Origin: CAZRWD01 sp964603785
GTDB lineage: Bacteria; Fermentibacterota; Fermentibacteria; Fermentibacterales; Fermentibacteraceae
DNA: 64,000 nucleotides
Reading direction: 5' to 3'
NCBI GenBank assembly: GCA_964603785.1
Contig: CAZRWD010000001.1
Location: 310,001-374,000 of the forward strand
Positions 34,383 to 43,200 of the stretch are shown here, piece by piece. The notes under the pieces are model-generated. The model was not told where the DNA came from, did not search any database, and saw nothing but the letters and a program-made list of their open reading frames with translations. Positions within the stretch are counted from its first letter, which is position 1. Each line of letters begins with the position of its first letter. The position numbers and the translations under genes are program-made.

Positions 34383-34731
34383 GGATCCGCACGCCGACGG
34401 GAGGGGATGGGTGCTGAACCCCTTCGACCACCTCGCATCCGCCGGTGCGATCACCAACTGCCATGCGTTCTCGGTCGAGCCGGGGTGCTCCCGCGGGCGC
34501 CATGCGCACCCGGGGAGGGACGAGCAGGTCGCCGTGCTGGCCGGGGAGCTCGCGATAGTCGACCTGGAGACCGGCCACGAGGAGACCCTCTCCCCGTCCA
34601 GGCCGGGCCTTTTGACCATACCCCCCGGGATTCCCCATGTATTCGAGAACCGTTCCGCAGGGACCGCGGTCGCGCTCTGCTTCAGCACCGGGCTCCTTGA
34701 CGGCTCCCTGCCGGACACGGTTCGCCTGTGA
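34342..34731 (+). CDS. Single-domain cupin protein
   Basis: A 129-residue cupin. The metal-binding motif reads GRHAHPGRDEQVAVLAGE, and the second half has PGLLTIPPGIPHVFEN. Small cupins bind a metal and a small ligand, often as a regulator or isomerase; the ligand is not known. The ATG lies 41 bp inside uvrC, so the pair overlaps more than usual. Confidence 0.8.
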   Translation: MSGDPRNRFGFISKDPHADGRGWVLNPFDHLASAGAITNCHAFSVEPGCSRGRHAHPGRDEQVAVLAGELAIVDLETGHEETLSPSRPGLLTIPPGIPHVFENRSAGTAVALCFSTGLLDGSLPDTVRL

Positions 34732-34735
34732 GAAG

Positions 34736-34780
34736 TCCCGGGGCGGGCCCGGGGGCAGCCGGGGGCGTGAAGCCCCGGGA
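34736..34780 (+). promoter_or_regulatory. Possible hairpin covering the mscS ribosome binding site
   Basis: A 9-bp perfect stem (TCCCGGGGC at 34736-34744 with GCCCCGGGA at 34772-34780) sits just before mscS. The right arm includes the first four bases of the GGGAAGG ribosome binding site (34777-34783). Folding would hide this site. Alternative pairings with the G-rich loop exist, so regulation is only a possibility. Confidence 0.35.
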
Positions 34781-34791
34781 AGGCTGATCGA

Positions 34792-35607
34792 ATGGACGAA
34801 CTCCTCCCGAAGATCCAGGAATGGCTCGCCCTCTACGGGCTGAGGATCCTGGCCGCCATCGCCATCCTGCTCCTGGGCAGGGTTGCCGCCGCAGCGGTCA
34901 GGAGGATCATCCGCCGCATCCTGAGGAGGAGCCGGACGGATGCGACGATCGTCTCCTTCGTCTCCAGCCTCGCGTTCGCGGCCCTGATGACCTTCGTGAT
35001 AATCGCGGCCCTGGGGCAGCTGGGCGTCCAGACCGCATCCTTCGTCGCGGTTCTGGGGGCGGCCGGCCTGGCCGTCGGCCTGTCCCTCCAGGCATCCCTC
35101 TCGAACTTCGCCTCGGGCGTGCTGATGATAATCTTCAAGCCCTTCGAGGTGGGGCATTTCGTCGAGGCGGCGGGGCAGAGCGGGACGGTGACCTCGATCG
35201 GCATATTCACGACCGAGCTCCTGACGCCCGACAACCGGAAGGTGATCATCCCGAACTCCAAGCTGACGGCGGACAACATCGTCAACTACAGTGCGATGGA
35301 GATCCGCAGGATCGACATCGTCGCCTCGGTGAGCTACTCCGACGATCTCGGCAGGGTGAGGCGGGTTCTGGAGGAGATGCTCGCCTCGGACGAGAGGGTG
35401 CTGGAGGAGCCGCCCCCCATGGTCGGGGTGCTCAGGCTGGCCGAGAGCAGCATCGACATGGCCGTGAGACCCTGGGTCAGGACGGACGACTACTGGGCCG
35501 TCCACTTCCACCTGCAGGAGGAGATCAAGAGGCGTTTCGACGCCGAGGGCATCACGATCCCGTTCCCGCAGCGGGATGTGAACCTCAGGGGGCCCGACGC
35601 CCGGTGA
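34792..35607 (+). CDS. mscS: Small-conductance mechanosensitive channel (MscS family)
   Basis: A 271-residue MscS of the short type with about three membrane helices. The pore-lining helix reads FVAVLGAAGLAVGLSLQASLSNF, cited here in parts, and the beta domain starts FKPFEVGHFVEAAGQSGTV. IIPNSKLTADNIVNYS and IPFPQRDVNL close the C-terminal region. It releases ions during osmotic downshock. Spacing from the cupin gene is 60 bp and includes a hairpin over its ribosome binding site. Confidence 0.93.
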   Translation: MDELLPKIQEWLALYGLRILAAIAILLLGRVAAAAVRRIIRRILRRSRTDATIVSFVSSLAFAALMTFVIIAALGQLGVQTASFVAVLGAAGLAVGLSLQASLSNFASGVLMIIFKPFEVGHFVEAAGQSGTVTSIGIFTTELLTPDNRKVIIPNSKLTADNIVNYSAMEIRRIDIVASVSYSDDLGRVRRVLEEMLASDERVLEEPPPMVGVLRLAESSIDMAVRPWVRTDDYWAVHFHLQEEIKRRFDAEGITIPFPQRDVNLRGPDAR

Positions 35608-35632
35608 TCCCGCGCCGGAGAGCGGCAGGGCG

Positions 35633-35661
35633 GGGAAGACCCTCGTCCTGCGGGTTTTCCC
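35633..35661 (+). terminator. Candidate terminator hairpin after mscS
   Basis: GGGAAGACCC (35633-35642) pairs with GGGTTTTCCC (35652-35661): ten pairs including one G-U, with a 9-base loop. It starts 26 bp after the mscS stop. There is no long T run after it, so it may act as a weak or Rho-assisted stop. Confidence 0.4.
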
Positions 35662-35674
35662 GGCCCTCATCTTC

Positions 35675-35703
35675 TCGCCTGCGGGTTCGATTGTCGTTAT
35701 CAT
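35675..35703 (+). promoter_or_regulatory. Weak candidate promoter for the NYN-LOTUS gene
   Basis: -10 TATCAT at 35698-35703 (5/6 match) with a poor -35 TCGCCT at 35675-35680, 17-bp spacer. It precedes the ATG at 35774 by about 70 bases. Confidence 0.3.
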
Positions 35704-35773
35704 CTGCTGACGGGGCATCAGAGGATCCCGGCTGCCCCGGACCCCAATCGAGGATCCGCGAAGGGAGGCGGTC

Positions 35774-36586
35774 ATGACGCAGGGTGCCGAAACCCGCAGC
35801 ATGGCCCTGTTCTGTGACTTCGAGAACATCGCGATCGGCGCGCGCGAGGCCGACTACCAGAAGTTCGACATAGCGAAGGTTCTGGAGAGGCTGCTGCTCA
35901 AGGGCAACATAGTGGTGAAGAAGGCCTACTGCGACTGGGAGAGGTATCCGGAGTACAAGGCCGCGATGCACGAGGCATCCTTCGAGCTGATCGAGATCCC
36001 GCACGTCAGGCAGTCGGGCAAGAACTCGGCCGACGTGAGGATGGTCGTGGACGCCCTCGACCTGTGCTACACGAAGGAGCATGTCGACACCTTCGTCCTC
36101 ATGAGCGGCGACTCGGACTTCTCGCCCCTGGTGAGCAAGCTGCGCGAGAACAACAAGACCGTGGTGGCCGTCGGGGTGAAGAACTCCTCCTCCGACCTCC
36201 TGATAGCCAACTGCGACGAGTTCATCTACTACGACGACCTGGTCCAGCACCAGCGCACGGACTCCAGGGCGAGGAAGCCCGGGCAGAAGACCTCGAGGAC
36301 GGCCAGGAGCAAGGTGGCCACGCCGGAGGACAGGAAGGCCGAGGCCTGGGACCTTGTGACCAAGACCTACGAGGCCCTCCTGCAGGAGCGCGGCGAGGAG
36401 GAGAAGATCTGGGGCTCGATGATCAAGCAGACGCTCAAGAGGCGCCAGCCGGGCTTCAGCGAGTCCTACTACGGGTTCAGGTCCTTCGGAGACCTCCTGG
36501 AGCAGGCCGAGGCCAACGGCATCCTCGAGCTCGAGAGGGACGTGAGGTCGGGCGGCTTCATCATCAAGGGCATCGGGGGCAGGTAG
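35774..36586 (+). CDS. NYN-domain ribonuclease-like protein with C-terminal LOTUS-like domain
   Basis: A 270-residue protein. Residues 10-155 form a NYN (LabA/DUF88) PIN-like nuclease domain with the acidic residues in LFCDFENIAIG, KNSADVRMVVDAL and LMSGDSDFSPLV. After a basic linker, about residues 195-268 look like an OST-HTH/LOTUS winged helix (AWDLVTKTYEAL, KRRQPGFSESYYGFRSFGDL and GGFIIKGIGG). LOTUS domains bind RNA, including G-quadruplex RNA in studied cases. The likely role is RNA binding and cleavage. It seems to be a single-gene unit with a GGAGG site before the ATG. Confidence 0.85.
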   Translation: MTQGAETRSMALFCDFENIAIGAREADYQKFDIAKVLERLLLKGNIVVKKAYCDWERYPEYKAAMHEASFELIEIPHVRQSGKNSADVRMVVDALDLCYTKEHVDTFVLMSGDSDFSPLVSKLRENNKTVVAVGVKNSSSDLLIANCDEFIYYDDLVQHQRTDSRARKPGQKTSRTARSKVATPEDRKAEAWDLVTKTYEALLQERGEEEKIWGSMIKQTLKRRQPGFSESYYGFRSFGDLLEQAEANGILELERDVRSGGFIIKGIGGR

Positions 36587-36589
36587 GGC

Positions 36590-36628
36590 CGGGGCCGGAT
36601 CCCCGTTCCCGGCGCGCGGCGGGCCCCG
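36590..36628. terminator. Weak bidirectional hairpin between convergent genes
   Basis: CGGGGCC (36590-36596) pairs with GGCCCCG (36622-36628) around a GC-rich 25-base loop between the stops of the NYN gene and corA. No T run; assigned from position and symmetry only. Confidence 0.3.
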
Positions 36629-37585
36629 TCAGAGCCACTTCTTCCTGCGCACCACGATGACGAAGGTCGTGACGAAGACTATCACGAATCCCCAGAACAG
36701 AGGATAGGAGTACGCCCAGCCCAGCTCGGGCAGCACGTGGAAGTTCATGCCGTAGACCCCGGCCATGAAGCTGAGGGGCATGAACAGCATGCTGATGATG
36801 GTCAGCCTGTTCACGATCCGGTTAGTCCGGTGGCTGACCATCCCCATGTAGAGGTTGAGGGTCTCGTTGAGAACGCTCCTCATGCCGGCGATGTCGCTCC
36901 CCAGCCTCTCGAGGCGGTCCGAGAGGATGTCCAGGGCGGGCTGCGCCGACTCCGCCACGAAGGCCGACTTGCGCGTCGCCAGGTCGTTGAACAGGTCGCG
37001 CGCGAAGAGCACGACACGGCGGAACGCGAGTATGTCCCCGGTCAGCTCGGACACCTCGGCGAAGATCTCGTCCGTGATCCTCCTGAAGAGCCTCATCTGG
37101 ATCCGCTCGGCCTCCTCGGTGTAGTACTGGAACATCCTCCGGTAGGACTCCAGCAGCTGGGTCCCCAGCTCGTAGAGCAGGAAGCCCGAGGTCCGGGCGA
37201 ACTTGCGGAAGTCCTCCCCGTAGACGCGGAGGATCCTCTCCATGACGGGCGACTTCGAGGGGACGAGAGCCACGAGGAAGCTCCCGCCTAGGAGGAACGA
37301 CAGAACCTCGCCCTTAAGCTCGCCGTCCTCGATCCTGACCTCGGAGAGGGTGAAGTGGATGGCCTCCTCGTGAAGCTCCAGGTGGACCTCCGGCTGAGGG
37401 CCGCGCAGCAGGTCGGATATGCCGCGGGGCATCCCGAACTCCTCCAGGGCTGTGAGGAGGTCGGCCCTCTCGTCGGGAGACGCGATGAACCAGTGGAAGA
37501 GGCCGGGGCGCGGTGCCTGCGGACCCCCGCCCGGGGCGAGCAGGATCTCCTCCTTGGTCTCGAAGTCAAAGGCTTTGATCTGCAT
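36629..37585 (-). CDS. corA: CorA-family magnesium/cobalt transporter
   Basis: A 318-residue CorA. It has a long cytoplasmic alpha/beta and helical funnel region and two C-terminal membrane helices. The ion-selectivity motif appears in GVYGMNFHVLPELG, and the protein ends in basic residues (VVRRKKWL). It conducts Mg2+ into the cell as a pentamer. The ATG has GGAGGAAACTG upstream. A short stem-loop (37630-37647) lies between it and the upstream cyclase gene. Confidence 0.93.
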   Translation of the reverse strand: MQIKAFDFETKEEILLAPGGGPQAPRPGLFHWFIASPDERADLLTALEEFGMPRGISDLLRGPQPEVHLELHEEAIHFTLSEVRIEDGELKGEVLSFLLGGSFLVALVPSKSPVMERILRVYGEDFRKFARTSGFLLYELGTQLLESYRRMFQYYTEEAERIQMRLFRRITDEIFAEVSELTGDILAFRRVVLFARDLFNDLATRKSAFVAESAQPALDILSDRLERLGSDIAGMRSVLNETLNLYMGMVSHRTNRIVNRLTIISMLFMPLSFMAGVYGMNFHVLPELGWAYSYPLFWGFVIVFVTTFVIVVRRKKWL

Positions 37586-37629
37586 CAGTTTCCTCCGACG
37601 GTGGCTTTCCCCCTGCCCTCAGGGTCCCT

Positions 37630-37647
37630 GCCGGAGCCGTCTCCGGC
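37630..37647 (-). other. Short hairpin between cyclase and corA genes
   Basis: Seven-pair stem (GCCGGAG with CTCCGGC) and a 4-base loop in the 76-bp gap. It lacks a T run in either direction, so it may be an mRNA processing or pausing site instead of a terminator. Confidence 0.3.
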
Positions 37648-37661
37648 GCCGGACGACGCTC

Positions 37662-40600
37662 TCACTTCCAGTTGGAGGGCCGCGGCAGCCTCGATCCCGG
37701 GACCCCGCTCTCCATCAGCCGTTCGCGAAGCCTCATGACGGAGGGAACATACGCCTCAGCCAGTCCGGACTCCTCGACCGAACGGACGACCGCCCTGTAG
37801 GTGTCCTCCGACTGCGCGACCGAACCCGTCCCTGCCTCGAGCGCGGCCAGGTAGCTCCTGCAGGCGACGATCCCGGCCAGGAAGCTGTCGGACTCGTTGA
37901 TGGCCAGAGCCCTCAGGTATCCCTCCCTCGCTGCTTCCAGATCCCCGTCCTCCTCCCGGAGCCTGGCCAGGTTCGTCAGCGCTATCGCCATGCTGCGCCT
38001 GTTGTTTATCTCGGAGTTGACGGAGTAGGCCTCCTCGAAGGCCCTCCGGCCGTCCTCCCTGCGCCCCGTCTCCAGATAGCAGCACCCCAGGTTGCCGAGG
38101 ATTATCGCCTCTCCCCGGCGGTTGCCGAGCTGCCTCTGCAGGTCCAGGGCCCTCTCGAAGCATTCCAGCGCGCCGGCGGGATCTCCGTCCATCCCGCGGT
38201 GCACTCCCAGGTTCGTGAGGACGACCGCCTCGCCCCGCGGGTACGGCGATCCGTGGGAGTGGATCTCGAGAGCCCTGCGGAGGGTCTCGACCGCCCTGTC
38301 CCTCTCGCCCCTCTGCCCGTAGAGGGTCGCGAGGTTCTGGATGGTGACTCCTATGTCGTGGAGGTCGCCCAGCTCCTCGAAGATCTCCAGGGCCTCTCCG
38401 AACCTGGTCTCGGCCCGGTCCATGTCTCCCGAGAACGTCAGGGCCAGGGCGATGTTGGCCACCGAACGGCCCTCGAGCCGCCTGTCACCGGCTCTCCGGG
38501 CCGTCTCGAGGGCGGTCTCGAAGCATGTCATGGCCTCGCCGAACCTGGCGGAATGGCTGCGCAGCAGGCCCGTCTCGAGCCAGGTCCGGCCCAGGCCCGA
38601 TTCGTCCCCCAGCCTGGTGCAGAGCTCGCGGGCCTCGGCGTACAGGGTCTCCAGCCTGTCCTGCCTCATCAGGTACTCGTTGGAGAGCCCCTCGATCCTC
38701 ACCACCTGGAGCAGGAGGCTGTCGGTCTGCCGGGATGGGGGCATGCCCCCGATCCAGCCCCTGAGCTCGGTCGCCCAGGAGATGACCTCGCGGTGCTGGT
38801 AACCTCCGTAGAGGGTCTTCAGCATCCGGATACCCCAGCCGACGGCCTCCTGTACGTCACCGGCCCTGTAGTGGTGCCAGGCCAGGAGCCCCGCGATCCT
38901 CTCCGAGTCGTTGGGGCGGAGCTCCGCCAGGCCGGCCGCCGCGTGCCGGTGGAGGACCATGCGGTTCTGGAAGAGGAGCATGTCGTAGACGGTCTGCCGT
39001 GTGAGGGAGCTCCGGAAGCCCAGGGTCCCGTCCGGACTGCTCTCCAGGAAGGACGAGGCGAAGAGGGCTTCGACCTCACCCTCTCCGACGGGGCTGCTCA
39101 TACCCGCAACCCGCTCCAGAACATCCCTTTCGAACGTCTGGCCCAGGACCGAGGCGACCTGCAGGATGCGCCTCGGACCGGGGGGGAGCCTGTCGTAGCG
39201 CGCGGTGACTATCCCGGCTATGGAGGAAGGGACGGGCAGATCCTCACCCCCGCTGAAGACCCAGGCGGAGCCCTCCATCCTCAGCAGACCCCGGTCGAGT
39301 ATGTCGAGGAGCAGCTCCTCGAGGCAGTAGGGCACCCCCCGGGCCCTTCCCAGCAGGAATTCCACCGCCCCGGCCGGCGGTTCGCCGCCGCCCGGGCCCA
39401 GCATGCCCTTCACGATCTCGAGCGATGAGTCGTCGTCGAGGGGTCCCAGGCGGATCTCGCTCCTCTGCGCGGAAGGGACCGGCGAGAGGGGATCGGCGTC
39501 CGTCCCGTCGCATCTGGATGTGACGAGGACGGACAGCCTGTCCGAGAGGACCGGGCTCCTGCATGCGAACCGGATGGCCTCCGCCGAGGCCCCGTCCAGC
39601 CAGTGCGCGTCGTCGATGACCAGGAGGACGGGAGGTCCCTGGAGGGCGGCCAGCTCGAGCAGGAAGGCTATGGCGAGCCTGCGTCTGACGTTCCGGGTCT
39701 CCTCGTCCATCTCGGGGTCCAGCCAGCCCCCCGAGCTCGAGAGGGCGAGATCGGCGAGGGCCGGCATGTGCTCGTCGAGCATGCCGGAGCGCGTCCCTGC
39801 GGTGGGGGACATCCTCTCGAGCGCCTCCCGCATGCCCCCGAGCTCGGATGGGTCGCCCTCCAGCCCCAGGAACCGCCTGAGTAGACCGGTCCAGAACCAG
39901 TAGGGGGGTTGTGCGAAGGAGAGGGCCTGACCGCGCAGCACAGTGAACGATCCGGGCCGGATGGACTCCAGCAGCTCCCATGCCAGCCTCGACTTGCCGA
40001 TTCCGGCCTCGCCCAGGATGCTGACGGCCGCCGGTCGTCCTTCCGCCGCGGAACCGAGGGCGGAGGACAGCAGGAGCATCTCCGCCTCCCTGCCCGCCAG
40101 CGCGGTCCTCCCGGCGAGGGCGTTCCTCCGCCACCTGTCCTCCTGGATCTGTCGGACCCCGACGGGCTCCCAGGCGTGGACGCTCCTGGTCCGCCCGCGG
40201 ACGGGCAGCTCCCCCGAGTCGCGCCATTCGAATCCATCGCCGCAGATCCTCCGCACGCGCTGGCTCACCAGCATCGAACCGACCGGGGCCATCTCCTGCA
40301 TCCTCGAAGCCAGGTTGACCTCGTCACCCATCGCCGTGAGATGCCCGGCCGCGTCGGGGGCGACGGTCGCGGATCCGTAGCTCACGCCCACCCTCGCGGA
40401 GAGGCTGGAACCGTTCCTGGACAGGAGGGAGTGGACCTCGTCGACCACCCTCAGCATCCGGAGTCCGCAGGCGACAGCCCTGATGCAGTCGTTCTCGCCC
40501 GCGACCCTCGCGCCGAAGAGGGCCATTATCCTGTCGCCCTCTATCTTGTCTACGTAGCCTCCATGCGCCTCCACGACGGAGCCGAGGGTTCCCATGAGGC

Positions 40601-40796
40601 TGTTGGCCAGACGGTGGACCTCCTCGTGGTCGAGGTGCTCCGAGAGGGTCGTGAAGCCGGAGAGATCGAGGAAGACGACGGCCACCTCGCGGCGCTCCCC
40701 AGGCTTGAGGCGCTCGGCCGCCCTGGCGGGTCCCGAGATGGACTCGGTGAGCCTGGCCAGGTCGTTCCGGAGCATGTCGGTCCAGCTGTCCCTCAT
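37662..40796 (-). CDS. Class III nucleotide cyclase - AAA ATPase - TPR signalling protein
   Basis: A 1044-residue cytoplasmic protein in three parts. The N-terminal class III adenylate/guanylate cyclase domain has the metal aspartates D44 (FLDLSGFTTLSE) and D88 (DKIEGDRIMALFG), and the GDEVNLASRM stretch. Next is an AAA/STAND-like ATPase with Walker A GEAGIGKS near residue 262 and Walker B LLVIDDAHWLD. The last ~400 residues are tetratricopeptide repeats such as GDLHDIGVTIQNLATLYGQR (in parts) and RGEAIILGNLGCCYLETGR. This plan matches cyclases controlled by ligand or partner binding to the repeats. The signal is unknown. corA follows downstream. Confidence 0.88.
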   Translation of the reverse strand: MRDSWTDMLRNDLARLTESISGPARAAERLKPGERREVAVVFLDLSGFTTLSEHLDHEEVHRLANSLMGTLGSVVEAHGGYVDKIEGDRIMALFGARVAGENDCIRAVACGLRMLRVVDEVHSLLSRNGSSLSARVGVSYGSATVAPDAAGHLTAMGDEVNLASRMQEMAPVGSMLVSQRVRRICGDGFEWRDSGELPVRGRTRSVHAWEPVGVRQIQEDRWRRNALAGRTALAGREAEMLLLSSALGSAAEGRPAAVSILGEAGIGKSRLAWELLESIRPGSFTVLRGQALSFAQPPYWFWTGLLRRFLGLEGDPSELGGMREALERMSPTAGTRSGMLDEHMPALADLALSSSGGWLDPEMDEETRNVRRRLAIAFLLELAALQGPPVLLVIDDAHWLDGASAEAIRFACRSPVLSDRLSVLVTSRCDGTDADPLSPVPSAQRSEIRLGPLDDDSSLEIVKGMLGPGGGEPPAGAVEFLLGRARGVPYCLEELLLDILDRGLLRMEGSAWVFSGGEDLPVPSSIAGIVTARYDRLPPGPRRILQVASVLGQTFERDVLERVAGMSSPVGEGEVEALFASSFLESSPDGTLGFRSSLTRQTVYDMLLFQNRMVLHRHAAAGLAELRPNDSERIAGLLAWHHYRAGDVQEAVGWGIRMLKTLYGGYQHREVISWATELRGWIGGMPPSRQTDSLLLQVVRIEGLSNEYLMRQDRLETLYAEARELCTRLGDESGLGRTWLETGLLRSHSARFGEAMTCFETALETARRAGDRRLEGRSVANIALALTFSGDMDRAETRFGEALEIFEELGDLHDIGVTIQNLATLYGQRGERDRAVETLRRALEIHSHGSPYPRGEAVVLTNLGVHRGMDGDPAGALECFERALDLQRQLGNRRGEAIILGNLGCCYLETGRREDGRRAFEEAYSVNSEINNRRSMAIALTNLARLREEDGDLEAAREGYLRALAINESDSFLAGIVACRSYLAALEAGTGSVAQSEDTYRAVVRSVEESGLAEAYVPSVMRLRERLMESGVPGSRLPRPSNWK

Positions 40797-40893
40797 CTGC
40801 TCTCCGTCGATTCGGCCGGGTCCCGGCGGGACCGGGCCGATAATAGCTCATGCAGCACCCGCCCGTCCCGCGCCCGGGCTCATGGATGCGGAA

Positions 40894-40929
40894 GGGCCCG
40901 GCAGGGCGGATCTGCGCTCTGCCGGGCCC
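40894..40929 (-). terminator. Strong GC hairpin, candidate terminator after the C25 peptidase gene
   Basis: GGGCCCGGCAG (40894-40904) pairs perfectly with CTGCCGGGCCC (40919-40929), 11 bp with a 14-base loop. On the minus strand it lies 17 bases after the peptidase stop and is followed by only TTCC, so it may be a Rho-assisted or processing structure. Confidence 0.45.
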
Positions 40930-40945
40930 GCGGTCCGGTATCGGT

Positions 40946-43009
40946 CTATCTCGCCAGCACCACGACCCTGGCCTGTGCGGAGCCTGCCGCGCACGAGAGC
41001 CTGACGAAGTAGCATCCGGGGCTCAGGGGTGAGGAGGACGAGTCGAGCCCGTCGAATTCGAAGACCCCCTCCGAGCCGGCCAGCATCCCGTCGTGGAGGG
41101 TCCGCACGAGCCTGCCCGATACGTCGTACACGGACATGGAGGCATTCATTGGGGCGGGAAGGCTCCAGCCGATGGAGAATGCCCCGGCCGTGGGGTTGGG
41201 GTGCGCCGCGCCGAGCGCCGGTGCATCAGCCACCGGTCCGCCTCCCTCCTCGATGCCAGTCTGGTATGTGATGAAGAGGAGGGCGGGATCGCCCAGCATG
41301 TTGTTCTCCTGCAGGACCCAGTTCTGCATGCTCATCCCGCCGGCGGCCTTGAAGGCGTCCTTCGCGGCTGCCTGCATGTCGCCCACCCGCGGTACGGCAT
41401 AGGGGAACATCTGGTTCGAGAAGTGCACCTCGAGGTGCTCGGACGGCCCCATGCTCGGAGGCGTGCCGAAGCCGTTGTTGGAATTGAAGCAGACAGCCAC
41501 GGCCCCGCCGCTGGTCCAGAACATCAGCCTCTCGGCGATGCACCCGTTGGCGGAGAGCTGGCCGGCCAGGCACGCTATCGAGTGGAAGACGGGGAACTTG
41601 CCCCAGTTCGTCATCTGGGTGTAGTTGGAGTTCGTGATCATGTTGGTGGGGCTGTAGTACCAGTAGATGCCCGAGGAGAAGCCGTGACCCTGCGGGGAGA
41701 CGTAGCTCACCCCGGAGTTGATCACGTCGATCTGGTTGCTGGGGTGACCTCCGCTGTTCTCGTAGAGCTTGGTCTCGATCCAGCCGGCCGGTATCCTCTT
41801 GCAGATCGAGTCGCAGACGAAGCTGCCCCAGTAGCCGTACTCGGGCCACAGACCCGCTCCGCAGAGAAGCGCCCGGGTCCTCCAGGTGCCTGCTGGAGAG
41901 ATCGTCTCGTACTCGATGGTCTTGTTGACCTGGGTCGTGACCTGTGCCGCGGTGTTCGTGCTGAACCTTCCCACGGCGATGTCGGAGTAGTAGTTGAGGC
42001 CGTCGTTGTTCTCGCCGTACAGGTGATCGCCGTCGGCGTCCCAGGATCCGTCGAGGTCGCCGTAGTAGAGGTCGGCGGTCTCGTTGAGGGTCCCCGCGCC
42101 GCTTATGTAGAGGCTCGAGATGCGCTGGGTGGGGCCCCAGTCTCCAATGATGAGGGCGTACTGCAGGCCGTGGTTGTTGTAGGCGTCCTTCAGGTAGTTC
42201 CTGATCTTCTCGGCCGTGTCCCAGCCCGTGTAGGTGGAGGTTATCCACTCGGTGGTGACGTACTCGGCCGACATCCCGGTCGAGTTCCTGTGGTTCACCA
42301 GCGGCGTGACGGCCGACTGGAGGGAGGAGGCGCCTATCGCGACCCAGGCGGACCAGTCGGTTCCCCCCTCGCGCACGGCGGGGCGGCATTCCGCGAGATC
42401 CTCCGGGTTGCGGACGAAGGTCGATATGAGGCGTTCCGCGTGCTCGATCTGGGCCTGGGTGAGACGGAGCAGGGGCACCTGCGGATCCGCCTCCACGTGG
42501 AGGGTGACCAGGGCTTCGGTGACTGCCGTGATCCTGCCCGAGACCGGGTTCCAGGAGAACGGCGTGAAGGTCACCGACCCGAGGCGGAAACCCGTCCTGG
42601 TGCCGTTGAATGTCGAGATCACGTGGTCGGAGGGGAACGCATCGCCGGCGAGGTAGATGTCGGGACGGCGCACGTAGGGTCCGGGTTGTGCGCCGATGGG
42701 GACCACCCTCACGGGCAGGATGTCGTGGAGCCCCGGGATGGTGACCTCGGACAGGATCTCGAACTCGGCTCCGGTGACCGAGGTCCCCTGGGGGAGGACG
42801 AAGCAGTAGGAGACGCCCGGCAGGTCGGGCTGGCCCTCTTCGAAGCAGACCGCCCCATCCTGCCACCAGACGAGCTGGCCGCCCTCGAAGTCTACCACTT
42901 CGAATCCGTCCTGCTGGAGGGCGAAGGTGAACTGGATGTCCGCGGAGGAAGCCGGCAAGGCTGACACCGCGAGACAGAGGAGCAGTGCTCCGACGGTGGA
43001 ACGACCCAT
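40946..43009 (-). CDS. Gingipain-like C25 cysteine peptidase with T9SS type A-like sorting domain
   Basis: A 687-residue exported protein with a clear signal peptide. The middle matches peptidase family C25: IRNYLKDAYNNHGLQYALIIGDW (shown in parts), catalytic H442 in SPQGHGF and C480 in SIACLAG. Their 38-residue spacing resembles the gingipain pair. The last ~85 residues (AHPNPTAGAFSIGW, VYDVSGRLVRT, GCYFVRLS) form a type A sorting domain. Likely an extracellular peptidase delivered by T9SS. The ATG has GGGGGAG upstream. A perfect minus-strand -35 TTGACA lies at 43072-43067, but the matching -10 is poor. Confidence 0.88.
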   Translation of the reverse strand: MGRSTVGALLLCLAVSALPASSADIQFTFALQQDGFEVVDFEGGQLVWWQDGAVCFEEGQPDLPGVSYCFVLPQGTSVTGAEFEILSEVTIPGLHDILPVRVVPIGAQPGPYVRRPDIYLAGDAFPSDHVISTFNGTRTGFRLGSVTFTPFSWNPVSGRITAVTEALVTLHVEADPQVPLLRLTQAQIEHAERLISTFVRNPEDLAECRPAVREGGTDWSAWVAIGASSLQSAVTPLVNHRNSTGMSAEYVTTEWITSTYTGWDTAEKIRNYLKDAYNNHGLQYALIIGDWGPTQRISSLYISGAGTLNETADLYYGDLDGSWDADGDHLYGENNDGLNYYSDIAVGRFSTNTAAQVTTQVNKTIEYETISPAGTWRTRALLCGAGLWPEYGYWGSFVCDSICKRIPAGWIETKLYENSGGHPSNQIDVINSGVSYVSPQGHGFSSGIYWYYSPTNMITNSNYTQMTNWGKFPVFHSIACLAGQLSANGCIAERLMFWTSGGAVAVCFNSNNGFGTPPSMGPSEHLEVHFSNQMFPYAVPRVGDMQAAAKDAFKAAGGMSMQNWVLQENNMLGDPALLFITYQTGIEEGGGPVADAPALGAAHPNPTAGAFSIGWSLPAPMNASMSVYDVSGRLVRTLHDGMLAGSEGVFEFDGLDSSSSPLSPGCYFVRLSCAAGSAQARVVVLAR

Positions 43010-43200
43010 GTATCTCCCCCTTCGATCGAGCTTCTTGGGGACGAAACTCGCTCATGCCGGGGCCGGTGTCAACGAACGGCCCCGGCGTTCCTGATCCTCA
43101 CCCGTGGAAAGGTCCCCGGAGCCCGCAGGGTTCCCGGAACCCCCCGACTCCCGGCCGGGTTTGCATATTCCCGGGTCCACGAAAGGGAAGGAGCACGAGG

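Noticed and set aside
41093..42964. Plus-strand frame of 623 codons opposite the C25 peptidase
   Set aside because: It follows the codon structure of the minus-strand gene, which has a signal peptide, active-site residues and a sorting domain; the antisense frame has none.
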